DNA from: Romanomermis culicivorax
Taxonomy: Eukaryota; Nematoda; Enoplea; Mermithida; Mermithidae
Assembly: GCA_963922205.1 (NCBI GenBank)
Contig: CAWUHX010000100.1
Span: 248,001 to 312,000, forward strand
Direction of reading: 5' to 3'
Length of the DNA: 64,000 nt
Each line of letters starts with the position of its first letter. Within the stretch, counting starts at the first letter, position 1. Shown here in pieces: positions 11,101 through 23,100 of the stretch. A program made the translations under genes and the position numbers. The notes beneath the pieces were generated by a model, which had not been told where the DNA came from, searched no databases, and saw only the letters and a program-made list of their open reading frames with translations.

Positions 11101-14100
11101 AAGTGGATTTCTGAGATTACGACTTGGTGGCGGAGCGCCCTTGGTTTTTACGAGAGGGAGGTTGTTCTGAACGGGGAGTCCGAAGGACATATTGGTTTCC
11201 CATAAAATTTTTACTTATGGAATTTTTCAGAAAAACGACAAAAATGTTTGTTTTTCAACTAAAATTCAGTAATTCTAGAAAACAATCAAAATTTTGGACA
11301 TTCTCTTCTGTTCCAAGACAAATTCTTATCTACTCAGGAGCCCGGACAAGGAAACGAAACTTTGGATGCTTATCCGATGAAATTACTGCATTTTCGGTTA
11401 AAAAAATCCAGCATTTTATACGTTTTTCTGAAAAATCTGAAACCAATATGTTTATCGGATTCCCCCGTTCAAAATAATCTCTCACTCTACCACATTCCCG
11501 TAAAAACCATAGGTGCTCTCCGCCAGCAAGCCGTGACCTTAGAAATCCTCTTCGAAGCATACATGTAATTGAGGGGTAATGCTATAGGAACCCTCAGAAA
11601 TTGTCGACCATATGGCTGGCGACCCCCAGGATTTTTAAATTCTATGACAGCTATATGGTAGTCGTAGGGACTCGCGTACGTTTGGTTGGAAAAATACTGA
11701 AGAATTTCAATTTTTGAACAAAAAATGACCCTCGGCCCTTCCCCAGACTTCGGGGTCCCGTTACATGTGCTTCAAAGGGTTCCCGTATATATGAACATAG
11801 GAGGTGGAGCAACGCCTTTGATTGGCTAGTTTAAGAAATTCTTATCCTTTGATGTGCCGCCCATCTTGTTTTTTCGAGATCGAACCTGTTTTTTTTAATG
11901 ATAGGATTTTAATTTTTTCAAGATGGTGTAACGTACCTGCTAAAGCAGTACTGTAAATATGTAGCATACTGTATGTGATATTCATTTATTAGAAATTATT
12001 TTCATTTATTAATCTATCGTCTCAAGGATGTCTGGAATTCACACCCAAACATTCTTATAAATTTATGTGAAGCACTTTATTTTGATCTTCCCACACCCCA
12101 TCGACCCAATTAAAGACACACATAATTATTTCCACATTGGCACCTGGCCCTCGTAATACACATGAAGATACACATTTTGTAGGTACAATAATCCCCTCCA
12201 AAACGCGTAAACACACCTGCCCATGTAGAAAGTACAGAAATCCCAACCCAGACAAAAGATTTAGGAGGAATGCATGAAAAACCGAAAAACGTATGAAAAA
12301 CTAAAAACATAGAGGCAGCAAAGCATACTGTAGGTCAAAAGGCATGCAAGCGTAGAAATTAGGAGAAAATTAAAAGCAAGAGGCGTGGCCACAGAAGCAT
12401 ACAGTAGGCAGAAACAGGTAAGCGAAGCAGCGATTGGTTAGGCGAGCCGATAGAAGCGGACCTCCCGTGGCGCGAAGGCGTGGATCAAAGAGGCGGTATA
12501 AAAGACAGGAAAACGCCGAAAAAGACAGATTTTTATGCAGATTTTGTTGGCGATTGGGTATATTTTTATGCGAGCCTAAATCGTGGTTTTATTGTGAGGC
12601 TTTTGTGTATTTATCGACGAGGGGAGCAATCGTCGATTTTGTGTTTATTTTATTGTGGCCGCAGTCATATCTCGTCCCATTTGTCCGCCGAACCCTTCTT
12701 TAGGATCAAGTAAAGTACAGTAGTGAAACTGGTCGTTACATATTTTTGGTGACCGTACTGTACCGTTAACCACTGGAACTCCCTGCCCCATTAAGGTGCA
12801 TCCTATATCCGGGCATCCCTAAGCAGTAATCGCATACAGTAATAATCGTCTCTTACAGTAGGACAGACATTCGTAAGAACACAAACTGAAAATGACCCAC
12901 CATACAAGAGACCACTTAGGAGAAATTGTAAGAGAGCAGATCAACGAACTTTTTGCAGAACATTTCCGAACTCTTCACACACAATTAAGTAAAAACACCA
13001 TGAATCCCACCCTGATAGACGATTTAAGAACGGCCAACATCTGTAACAGTATGACAAACAATTTTTATGCAAAACCTACAGTATTTACGGGAGGAGTAAC
13101 CCAACATTTCGGCCAATGGAGCAAGCGACTAGAACAGTTCATGATACTACAAGGCATGAAAGATACTGACGAGCAACTCAAATTAGCATGTTTTGAAATT
13201 CATTTGGGTGGTGCAGCATTAGCAAAATTCAAAAGTTTAGAAAATTCTGAAAACCCACCCCAAACATATGAACAGTATAAAACTGCATTACAAGCATGTT
13301 TCCCCGACCACAGAGACACAGATTTACACCAACATTTTTTGCATGAACGGAAACAAAAAAGTTCGGAAACTGTCATTGAATTTTTGTTTGACCTCGAGCA
13401 TCTAGCGACCCTCGCCTACCCCAATTTCAATTCAGAGGCACGAGAAATGATAATCAAACCCCTTTTCATGGAAGGCATGCAGACCGAAATTAGAGAGGCA
13501 CTCAAGTACAAACGATTCACCTCCCTAACAGACATGTCTGATGAAGCAGCTTATGTTGAACAACAAATTTTCAGAAACAGATTGAAATCTAGCCCCATAC
13601 CCCTCATATCCCCTGAATCGGAACCCATCCTTTCATTAGGCAATCACACTGAACAGCAAGGAATCCTACATAAATTAGAACAAGTCATGGAGTTGCAATT
13701 GCAAATACTGCGAAATTCTCAAACCCAACCCCAGCATGATAACAGTAATTTGAGACAGATCACATGTTTTCAATGCAATCAAGTCGGGCATTTCGCCAGA
13801 AATTGTAATTCACCAGGTACTCAAAAGTCATGCCAAATTTGCTTTAGGAGTAATCACATGACTCGAGACTGTAAAAGCAGATGCATTCACTGTTCTCAGA
13901 CTGGTCACAGATCCAGCCATTGCATATCAAAAAGCTACTCAAATGCAGAATGTTTTCTTTGTAAGCAAAAAGGTCACACGAGTAGATATTGCCCCAACCA
14001 AATGACCCCTAACGTCCAAAATCGCATTGAAGAGAGACTACCCCCTCCACAAATGAACATTGATGTCCCAGTCATGTACCCCACATTGCCCACTGTCCAG

Positions 14101-17100
14101 CATCAACCTCAACATGCTTTAAATACAGTTCTGCCCAGCAGTCATAAGCAGTTTGACCCCCAGTATGTCCTTGACCTACCCCTTCCTGATACAAGCAGCA
14201 CTTCAAAAATTGCATCACCAAAAAGCAGTGACATGTTGAAATCCAAACTCCCCCAGCCAAAAATTGCACAGAAACATAAACATCCTGAAACCAGTGAGAC
14301 GTCCAAACCTGAACCAGCATACAAAAAGGAACGCCCAATGTTTTCACAATTGCAGGGCCTCCCCACAGACCCCAACACATTCCCCAGGCGAAAAACTTCT
14401 TTCCCTACCCCCAAAGCACAAGAAAATCGTAAAATTCATTTTGCAGCTAGCATTTCCCAGAGTAAAAGTAGTGGTATCTGCAGTTCTAGCTCAAACGGCG
14501 TCAGCAAGCCCCAAATCTCCCATCCTGATACATGCATTGCCCCTGTTTCTTGTCCCCTCCCAGCAACCGACCCCAACACATTCCCCAGGCAAAAAACTTC
14601 TCTTCCTACCCCCAAAGCACAAGAAAATCGTAAAATTCATTTTGCAGCTAGCATTTCAAAGAGTAAAAGTAGTGGTATCTGCAGTTCTAGCTCAAACGAC
14701 GTCAGCAAGCCCCAAATCTCCCATCCTGATACATGCATCGCCCCTGTTTCTTGTCCCTTCCCAGCAAAAAATTCACCCGCCCAATCTCATTTTCCCATCC
14801 AAGACAAACAGAAACGTCTTCATACATTCCCATGGGTAAAAGGCAAAGTAGAATCGACCAAAACTGACAGGATTGAAACGGAAAAAGCTGAGTTAATCAA
14901 TTTCTTATCCAAATATCAGCTCCTTCACACTGAGTCAAAAACACATGTGAGTCACAGGCCACTTGTCTCCCACAGCATTGGTACAAGTAATTATAAACAC
15001 AGACACAGACCCCTTTCTCGAAAACCACCAAAAGCAAAACAAAGCATCAAACACAAAGTTGAGCAACTTAAGAAAGCTGATGTTATCAATCAAAGCACAT
15101 CCCCTTCATGTAAAACAGGCAGTTCAATCGTTCAGACAAATTCCCCAATTCCCCCTATCCCTCCAAGTCTTCGACCCCAAACCCCTCTCTCCCTCGACCC
15201 CCTTGAACGAGGACGTTCAACTCTGGAAGGAGGGAAATGTAACGTACCTGCTAAAGCAGTACTGTAAATATGTAGCATACTGTATGTGATATTCATTTAT
15301 TAGAAATTATTTTCATTTATTAATCTATCGTCTCAAGGATGTCTGGAATTCACACCCAAACATTCTTATAAATTTATGTGAAGCACTTTATTTTGATCTT
15401 CCCACACCCCATCGACCCAATTAAAGACACACATAATTATTTCCACATTGGCACCTGGCCCTCGTAATACACATGAAGATACACATTTTGTAGGTACAAT
15501 AATCCCCTCCAAAACGCATAAACACACCTGCCCATGTAGAAAGTACAGAAATCCCAACCCAGACAAAAGATTTAGGAGGAATGCATGAAAAACCGAAAAA
15601 CGTATGAAAAACTAAAAACATAGAGGCAGCAAAGCATACTGTAGGTCAAAAGGCATGCAAGCGTAGAAATTAGGAGAAAATTAAAAGCAAGAGGCGTGGC
15701 CACAGAAGCATACAGTAGGCAGAAACAGGTAAGCGAAGCAGCGATTGGTTAGGCGAGCCGATAGAAGCGGACCTCCCGTGGCGCGAAGGCGTGGATCAAA
15801 GAGGCGGTATAAAAGACAGGAAAACGCCGAAAAAGACAGATTTTTATGCAGATTTTGTTGGCGATTGGGTATATTTTTATGCGAGCCTAAATCGTGGTTT
15901 TATTGTGAGGCTTTTGTGTATTTATCGACGAGGGGAGCAATCGTCGATTTTGTGTTTATTTTATTGTGGCCGCAGTCATATCTCGTCCCATTTGTCCGCC
16001 GAACCCTTCTTTAGGATCAAGTAAAGTACAGTAGTGAAACTGGTCGTTACAATGGGATCTTGATTTTTTCAAGATGGGATATTGATTTCTTTTCAAGATG
16101 GGATATTGATTTCTTTCAAGTTGAGATCTTAATTTTTTTCAAGTTCTCATCTTAATTTTTTCGAGGTTATCTTGAAAAAATGCGATGCAATTGAAAAATT
16201 GCAATGCGTTTAGAAAGAAAGTCGAACATCGAAAAACTCTTAAATCTGAATTTTTTCGCAATGCATCTTGAAATTTTTGCGATGCATCCTGAAAAAATGT
16301 TGTGCATCATGTTCGAAGGTAACGATTTTTTCCAAGTGGTAAAAAAGTTTTTCAAGAGGTAACAAATTGTTTCAGATGGTAATGATTTATTTTTCAAACG
16401 GCTTCGTTATTCCGTAATTTTGTTTATATTTGGAGTAACCGGAGGGGTAGTCTAGATGAAGCAAGTCAAGATACGATTATATATTACACAAACACTTCTA
16501 TTTTTTGTACAACTGTTTTTCATCTTGCTCTCTTCCTTTGGTACTGTTCTCATCATTTTTTTGCTCCTGGTCTGGTTCTATCTTAATTTGTATATCCTTT
16601 CTCTCACTTATCTCTTTTCCGTTCTAATTCGTTGATTTGTTTTACTTTCCTTTTTTTCTTCAACGTTTTTCGTTTTCTTATTTTCTTTTGGTACACACCT
16701 CGTCAAGATGGTCTTTTCTTTAGCGAATTTCTAAAAATTTGCTAATGTTTTACTAATTTCGGATATGGTATATAGTGAAATTAAAACAGAAAACTAATCG
16801 GTCACTTTTTAGTCCAAAAAAATCTGGGGTGTTGAACAACTGCTGCACATATGAGCCGTCCGAATCTTTCAAATAACTTGTCGGCTGTTGATTTTTGTAC
16901 ATAGAGTTCGAGTCGGCGTAAAAATCGATGACGTTCAACTTTGGCGAACTTTGACTTTTTGTATTGACGAACCGAATATGGATTGGAAAATTTTTATCGA
17001 ATACGAATCGAATGCATTTGCAGCGTTATTCAAAGAGAAATCGGTGTCCCAATCAGCCGAAACAACTTCAGAAGGTATGTGTAGATTATTTACACCTATT

Positions 17101-20100
17101 TTAATTATCTGAAACACGTTTTGGTAAAATTCGTTTTGAAATTAACGTTTTCCAAAAAATGTATCGAATATTTTTGCTGTTTTATTTCTCTTCAATATTT
17201 GGTTTTAGTTTTGTAGTTTTGATGTGTAATAGAATATTTTGCTGGGCCTTTAGGCCAACGTGAAATATATATTCTACTAACAAAAACAGCGAAGACTTAA
17301 CATATGCTTATTCACTTAAACTATAAGCCAATGAGCTCGCTCAAAAGCTAAAAAGGGCGGAGTCTTAGCTTGATTTGGTCTCTGAACCTAGTTACCATTC
17401 ACTATTCATGAGAGCCATTTATTGAAATGCCAAACAAGGGAAAAGCAGGCAATAGCCGCTACGCTTAAATTAATTCAAACAGATTGAAAAAGCCTCAAGT
17501 GGGGTCAGAGTTCAGACAAAGAGAACACGAATTCGTTATGTCCTTTGTGAAAATTTTCATAAATACAGTATGGCCAACATCCAGGGGCCGGTTTCTCAAA
17601 AAGCGTCTAAAGTTACACGCGTATAACTTTAGACATGTCCAAGTTGAACGAACTTTAGACGCATCTGAACTTAGACGGAACTTGTAGTCGTTTAAAGTTA
17701 GGCGGGTGAAATAGACGACATGCGTTTCTTGCCAATAAATTAGACGCGTGGAAGTTTCGGTAAACATTGATGTTTATGTATATGCATTTGTGTCTTTCCC
17801 AATCGGAAGTAGCGACCTCCAGGGGCCGCCCGGCCCAAGAGTGGGCTGGGCTTCGGGCCGCGGAAAAACATTATTGGACCGAGCTGGGCCAGAGAGTTCA
17901 GGCCCATAAAAGCCCGAAAATTTAAGCAACTATTTATGCTTACAAGTGAACTTCCGACAAACGCCCATTTACTGTATGTTTCCTAATTTGAAATTTGCCA
18001 GGGTTTCACTGCTATTATATTTAGTGTGTATCTAATAATTTAGATGTTATCGTCAGCATAATTACTATTTCTTTCAGATGCAGTTTTAGCTATTAGCAAT
18101 ACTGTTCATCATTCTGACGAAGTTGAAGACTCCTGTTACCAGCATGCATCTCTTCTCTGGTCAAATTTAATTGATAAGTTCATCAGAAAAGGAGATAAGG
18201 CGTCTTATGCACTGCTTTTTAGCATAGCTCGTTTCGCTATTTGTTGCCTTTTCTTCATTTTCATTTTTCAGCCATTTTCTTCAAGTCACCTTTTTCTCTC
18301 AAAAAGTCCACAGATGAGTTATTCATGCTTCTTTGGCGTTGAGAAATTAAATATATGCGGAGGGAACCAAAAATTTAGAAAAATTGACTTTTTTTGAGTT
18401 CAGATAATGGTAACAATGAATTAAATGATTTCTGAATTTTCAAATGATGATTTTCAAATTACCTAAAGCTTAAATAATCAAATTCCGAAAAAAATTGGCC
18501 GCAAAGTGCAAACACATGAAATGAATTCGGATATCACTATTTCCGGTGCAAAGTGCTGGAAAAAGCTTTTGAATTTTGATATTCAATGACTCTGGCACAA
18601 GAATTTTTTCAGCATTTATTTCACAGATAAAAAGTCTAAATTTGCAGAAATTCAATCGTTTTCCGGTCGGGCAAAATGGAAAAATCATATTGAAAACATG
18701 CAGCCAAAATTCTAAAATCAGGCAATCAATGAAGAATTGGGATTCTTCAACAACTTCCGGTATTGTCCTTTTCTCGTGATGTTTTACTCATTTTCCAAGT
18801 TCAAATGCTTCATTCCTGAAATTCAAACATTTTTGAAGACTACAGTACTGCAAGTGAATGCAATCAGTTCTGGAAAAGTTAGTTTGATGTATTTTTATTT
18901 AGCAACTTAAATTTGATTTGGTTTTGATCAATTTTTTTGCATTATCATAATTTTTCATCATATTGTGACATACTTTTTAAAAAAAAGAGCTTAGACGTAC
19001 CGGGCTCAGGCTGAGAAGTGAACCTGGGCGGGCCGGGCCGCGCGTGCAGGTCCCTACTATGCACCCAATAACACATCCTCCACATTATCTAGAGATTTAG
19101 CATATTTGTCTAGGATATTTTTCGGTAAATAATCTGTCATTTTTTTCACAATTTCGAAACTGTAGCTTTTCGATACAATCAAAATATGGGCCGTCCGTTC
19201 GATGGAAATTCGAAGTTACAGCCAAATTTGTATCTATCTGACATCAGACACGCCATTATCTCAACTGTGGTACTAATGCTCGAATCCTTGCGAACGTAAC
19301 TTTTGAAAATCCAAAACTTTACTAGAATTCATTATCGGTCAATGAAAAAATGATCAATTAAAAAAAGTTCGCTTTAAAGCCTAATTCCGAATTCATTTAC
19401 AAAAGCCATGTATTCTCATCACTGAGTGCAACAATAATATAAAGAAAAAAACGTGCAAGCATAATTTGAAAAATTTTCACAGGACTTAACCCAGGGTCCC
19501 ATCCCGTCTAAATTTTTCGTCTAACTTTAAACGTGTTTAGCTTGAACGTCTTTTGAGAAACATTGAATAAACATATGACCTCATTTTAGACGTGAGTTAG
19601 ACGCGTTTAGCGTTGAATGCTTTTTGAGAAACCGGCCCCAGATGTAATTAAAAAATTAATTTTTGATTTAAAAGGGGCGCCTGCCACAGCCAAATGCTCG
19701 GGCATTATGTTAAGTCAGTAAAGTCTTTGCTGTTTTTCTTAGTAGAATATATATTTCACCTTGGCCTAAACGCCTAGCAAAATGTTCTATTCTACTACAC
19801 AAAAACACCCCAACTTAACATATGCATGTTTAAAGCAAACAGAACAAATACTGTACCTTAGTACAAAAAACTGCCTCCATAAAGGTCGCTCTTTTGTGAA
19901 TGATTGTTTTATTATAGAAGCGAAAGAAGGTTTTCGAACTGGGTGACCACTTGGCACTTTTAAAAATCTCTTGTTGTTAGGCCACTTGAAAATGCTTTAG
20001 ATGAAGAGGTAGGGCAAACGGAATGTGCTTCGAACAAAGAGATGTATATACCAGCCACAGACAATACCCTAATGATCCAACGGGAGATAGTGGTAGAGGT

Positions 20101-23100
20101 GACCTCATTGAATGGTTTTACATATAAGAGAAAAAGATGAGAGTTGATGGCCCTGATGGGTTCTGTAAAAGAAATATATTATATGCAAATATGGGCAAAG
20201 TAGGGGGTTAGAAAACTTTTGTACAACAACCTCGAGAGGTAGCCCCAAATTATGGGTTTTTGTCATTTCTGGAATTGAAAAAACCAAGTGATCTGAGATA
20301 CTTAAGGCCAAAAGCATAACAACTTTGTATGTAAACAATTTTCTGTGTGTTTCTGAACTTTTATCAGATAGGTCAATAGACTCGAGGAAATTGAGGAATG
20401 TGCTAACGTCCCATGTAGAGATGTAGCATGGCATAGGAGGATCAGAATGAAAAATGACCATTAGGATGCATGGCAGTAAAGGAGCATCTTTAAAATTGGG
20501 ATTAGTTTCTTTTAATACTGTACAAATAGCTTATTTAGCTCCAGATATGGTCTGGTATTTTAGGCCTTCTTTATGTAAAGATATTAAATAATTAGCCAAG
20601 TCGACTACAGTTGCCTGAATGGGATCAACTTTCCATTCATTACACCAGCAAACCCATTTTTTGAGGGCCGAGTTATAATGCTTTTTAGTACTGTGGGCCC
20701 ATGACTGTGACAAGACGTCAGCAGCATCCTGCAAAAGGCCTTGGCTCTGCCAGGTTTCCCCAATATTTTCCACCCTGAAAGATGAAGGGTGCCATTCTTA
20801 ATCAGTGGATGGAATCTATCCTCTGAATCTGCAAGATAGAGGAATGGTTGTGGAGAAAAAGTGGAAAATCTGTAGCCAAAGACAGCAATGTTGGCCACCA
20901 AATTTGCATTGGCCAGATTGGAGCAATCAACACCATCTCAACTTCTTCCTGCATAACTTATCTTAAGACTTTGCTCAGGAGACAGAAAGGGGGGAAGGCA
21001 TAAAGTGCTCCACAGTTCTGCCAAGAAAAACTCATGGCATCTATGCACAGAGCATCTGGATCTGGTTTCCAAGAAACAAAAATATTTAGATGTTTGTTGT
21101 TCCTATCTGCAAAAAGGTCTAAATTCAGTGGGCCCCATTTTTCATTTATCAGTGAAAAAACGGAAAATCTAAGTTTCCAGTTGCTTCTATCTGCCTTAGC
21201 TCTGGAGGCTTGGTCAGCTTGCACATTTTCACATCCTGGAAGGTGTACATCCTGGAGGGTTAGGCTTTGGTTCACGCACCAACTCCAAATTTGTATTGAA
21301 AGATTACAAAGAAAACTGTTTTTGTTCCACCCATTTTGCTAAGGTAAGCTACAGCTGTAGAGTTATCTAGCATTAATGTTATCAAAACTAAGTGCAAATC
21401 TGGCGTGAAGATCTTTAATGCAAAAAATGCTGCCAAAAGTTCTTTGCAATTAATATGCAGGTGTTTTTCATTTTCATTCCATAGGCTGGGCGAATTTATG
21501 CCGTTACAGTAGGCACCCCAGCCAGTACTAGATGCATCAGAAAAGACAGAGATAGCAGATTTCTCTAGAAGTATATTTTTCCCATTCCAACTAGACAATT
21601 GTCTGAACCATAGACCTAATTTATTTTTCGCATCAGTGGACAGAACAATGGGTGCATCATATGACCCATGAAATTGGAGCACCTCAGTCAGACAAGTTTG
21701 AAGATGCCTACTATACAAATGTGCTTGAATAATAGCCTGACTAACTGAAGTTATGGTTTCTAGCAGGTGGGCTAGGTCCCTGGCAATAACAAAACTTGCA
21801 TTAATGAGAACTCTGCATTTGTTTATGATTGACATGATTTTGTCATTAGAAATGCTAAACAACATTGAAACTGAGTCTACTAGGAGGTGGAGGAAAGATA
21901 TTTTCTGGACAGGCACTGTCTCGGATTTCTCTTTGTTTATGATGAACCCCAAATTCGTTAGAATATACGAAACTAAGGCGATATCATTTTTCAGGCCTAG
22001 CGCAGTTTGGTTCATCAGGAGCATATCGTCTAGATATATAATGATTCCCAGACCCATCTGTCAAACCAGAGAAGCAAAAGGTTTAAGCATTTTTGTGAAA
22101 ACATGAGGGGCTGAGGCCAGTCCAAATGGTAGACAGTTGAAATGATAAAATTGCCCTGACCACTCAAAAGATAAGAACTTTTTGTTTTTCTCCGCAATTG
22201 GTATAGCAAAATAAGCATCTTTGCGATCAATTTTTGCGAAAAAATCACCTGGTTGCAAAAGATCTTTTAGCATCAAAATTCTTTCCATTTTGAAATGTTC
22301 ATGAACAATGAAATGATTTAAGGGTTGGAGATTAATGACTGGCATCAGGTCCCCTGTCTTCTTGGGAGCAAAAAAGAGATGAGAAAACCAAATGTCTTGT
22401 GTATCACCTGGAGAGATTGAAATGTGGGAAATATAAGATTTTGCAAGGCCTGAAAGGCCGAAGTGAAATCATTATTCTACTAAAATGCCGAGACTTAACT
22501 AGCGTATGTATCATCCGATTGGCCAACTCTTAGCTCGATTAAAAGCTCCGCCTAAAATAAAGTTAAACACTGGGTAAAGTTCCCACATTATCATAGTTCA
22601 TGAGAGCTGCAAATAAAAGGAGTCATAATGAAGTAAAGAAGTAGAAATTTTTTTTTTTTTTGCGAAAGGGAGACCACTATAAAATAAAAATACAGGTCAA
22701 CCCCACTAGGAAAGTGGCGGAAAAGCGATATACATAGTTGGAAAAAGTAACACCTGAGTCTTAAAAGACGAAACATTATGTGCACGATAAGCACAAATAG
22801 AAAAACATTAGCACATTAATCAAGTCCAACGAAAAAAAAGGTCAACGGTAAGACAAAATAAAAATTTTTCGCGGCTTCGAATAAGTAATTAACGGGCTGA
22901 ACGGCCAGAAAAAACGTCCTTGTTTTGGAAAACGATTATTGTTGCCCCGAGTTCTACAAAAATGTATGGTTAAAAACGAGAAAAAAACCCTTGAAGGGAT
23001 GGGAAGGGAGGGCCTAGTTAAGTCTCGGCATTTTAGTAGAATAATGATTTCACTTCGGCCTTTCAGGCCTTGCAAAATCTTATATTCTACTTCAAATGCC

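Larger units (their letters stand above)
11927..16051 (+). mobile_element. Young non-autonomous LTR retrotransposon (gag only)
   Basis: Two direct LTRs of 814 bp (11927-12740 and 15238-16051) start TGTAACG and end CGTTACA. They are bordered by the 4-bp duplication ATGG (11923-11926, 16052-16055). The internal region codes for one Gag protein; no protease, reverse transcriptase, RNase H or integrase is present, so movement would need a partner element. Reading the two LTRs side by side I found a single difference (G at 12207, A at 15518), which implies a recent insertion. It lies in intron 8 of the VCPIP1-like gene in the sense orientation. Confidence 0.88.
10739..16416. mobile_element. TA-flanked inverted-repeat element, split by an LTR retrotransposon
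   Basis: The left end CGGAATACGAGAAGCGGTA (from 10741) is the inverse of the right end ...CGGCTTCGTTATTCCG (to 16414), with TA on both outer sides (10739-10740, 16415-16416). The next 150-200 bp on both sides are also inverted relatives: GTTACC/GGTAAC blocks, GATGCATCGCAAAAA against TTTTGCGATGCATC, and TTTTTCAAGATG runs. Removing the LTR element at 11927-16051 plus one target copy leaves an element of about 1.5 kb. TA duplication suggests a Tc1/mariner-like or other TA-targeting family. No transposase is visible. Confidence 0.65.

Noticed and set aside
12055..12310. Minus-strand ORFs repeated at 15366-15621
   Set aside because: They are duplicates because they lie in the two LTRs; not genes.
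14264..15289. Second-frame ORFs over the gag C-terminus
   Set aside because: Shadows of the gag frame; their internal repeat is the same 201-bp DNA duplication read out of frame.
18079..18235. Candidate exon of the VCPIP1-like gene (CAG acceptor, phase 1, open for about 50 codons)
   Set aside because: It matches the phase of exon 9 but lies inside an inverted-repeat element nested in DIRS A; exon 10 at 28988 also fits the phase.
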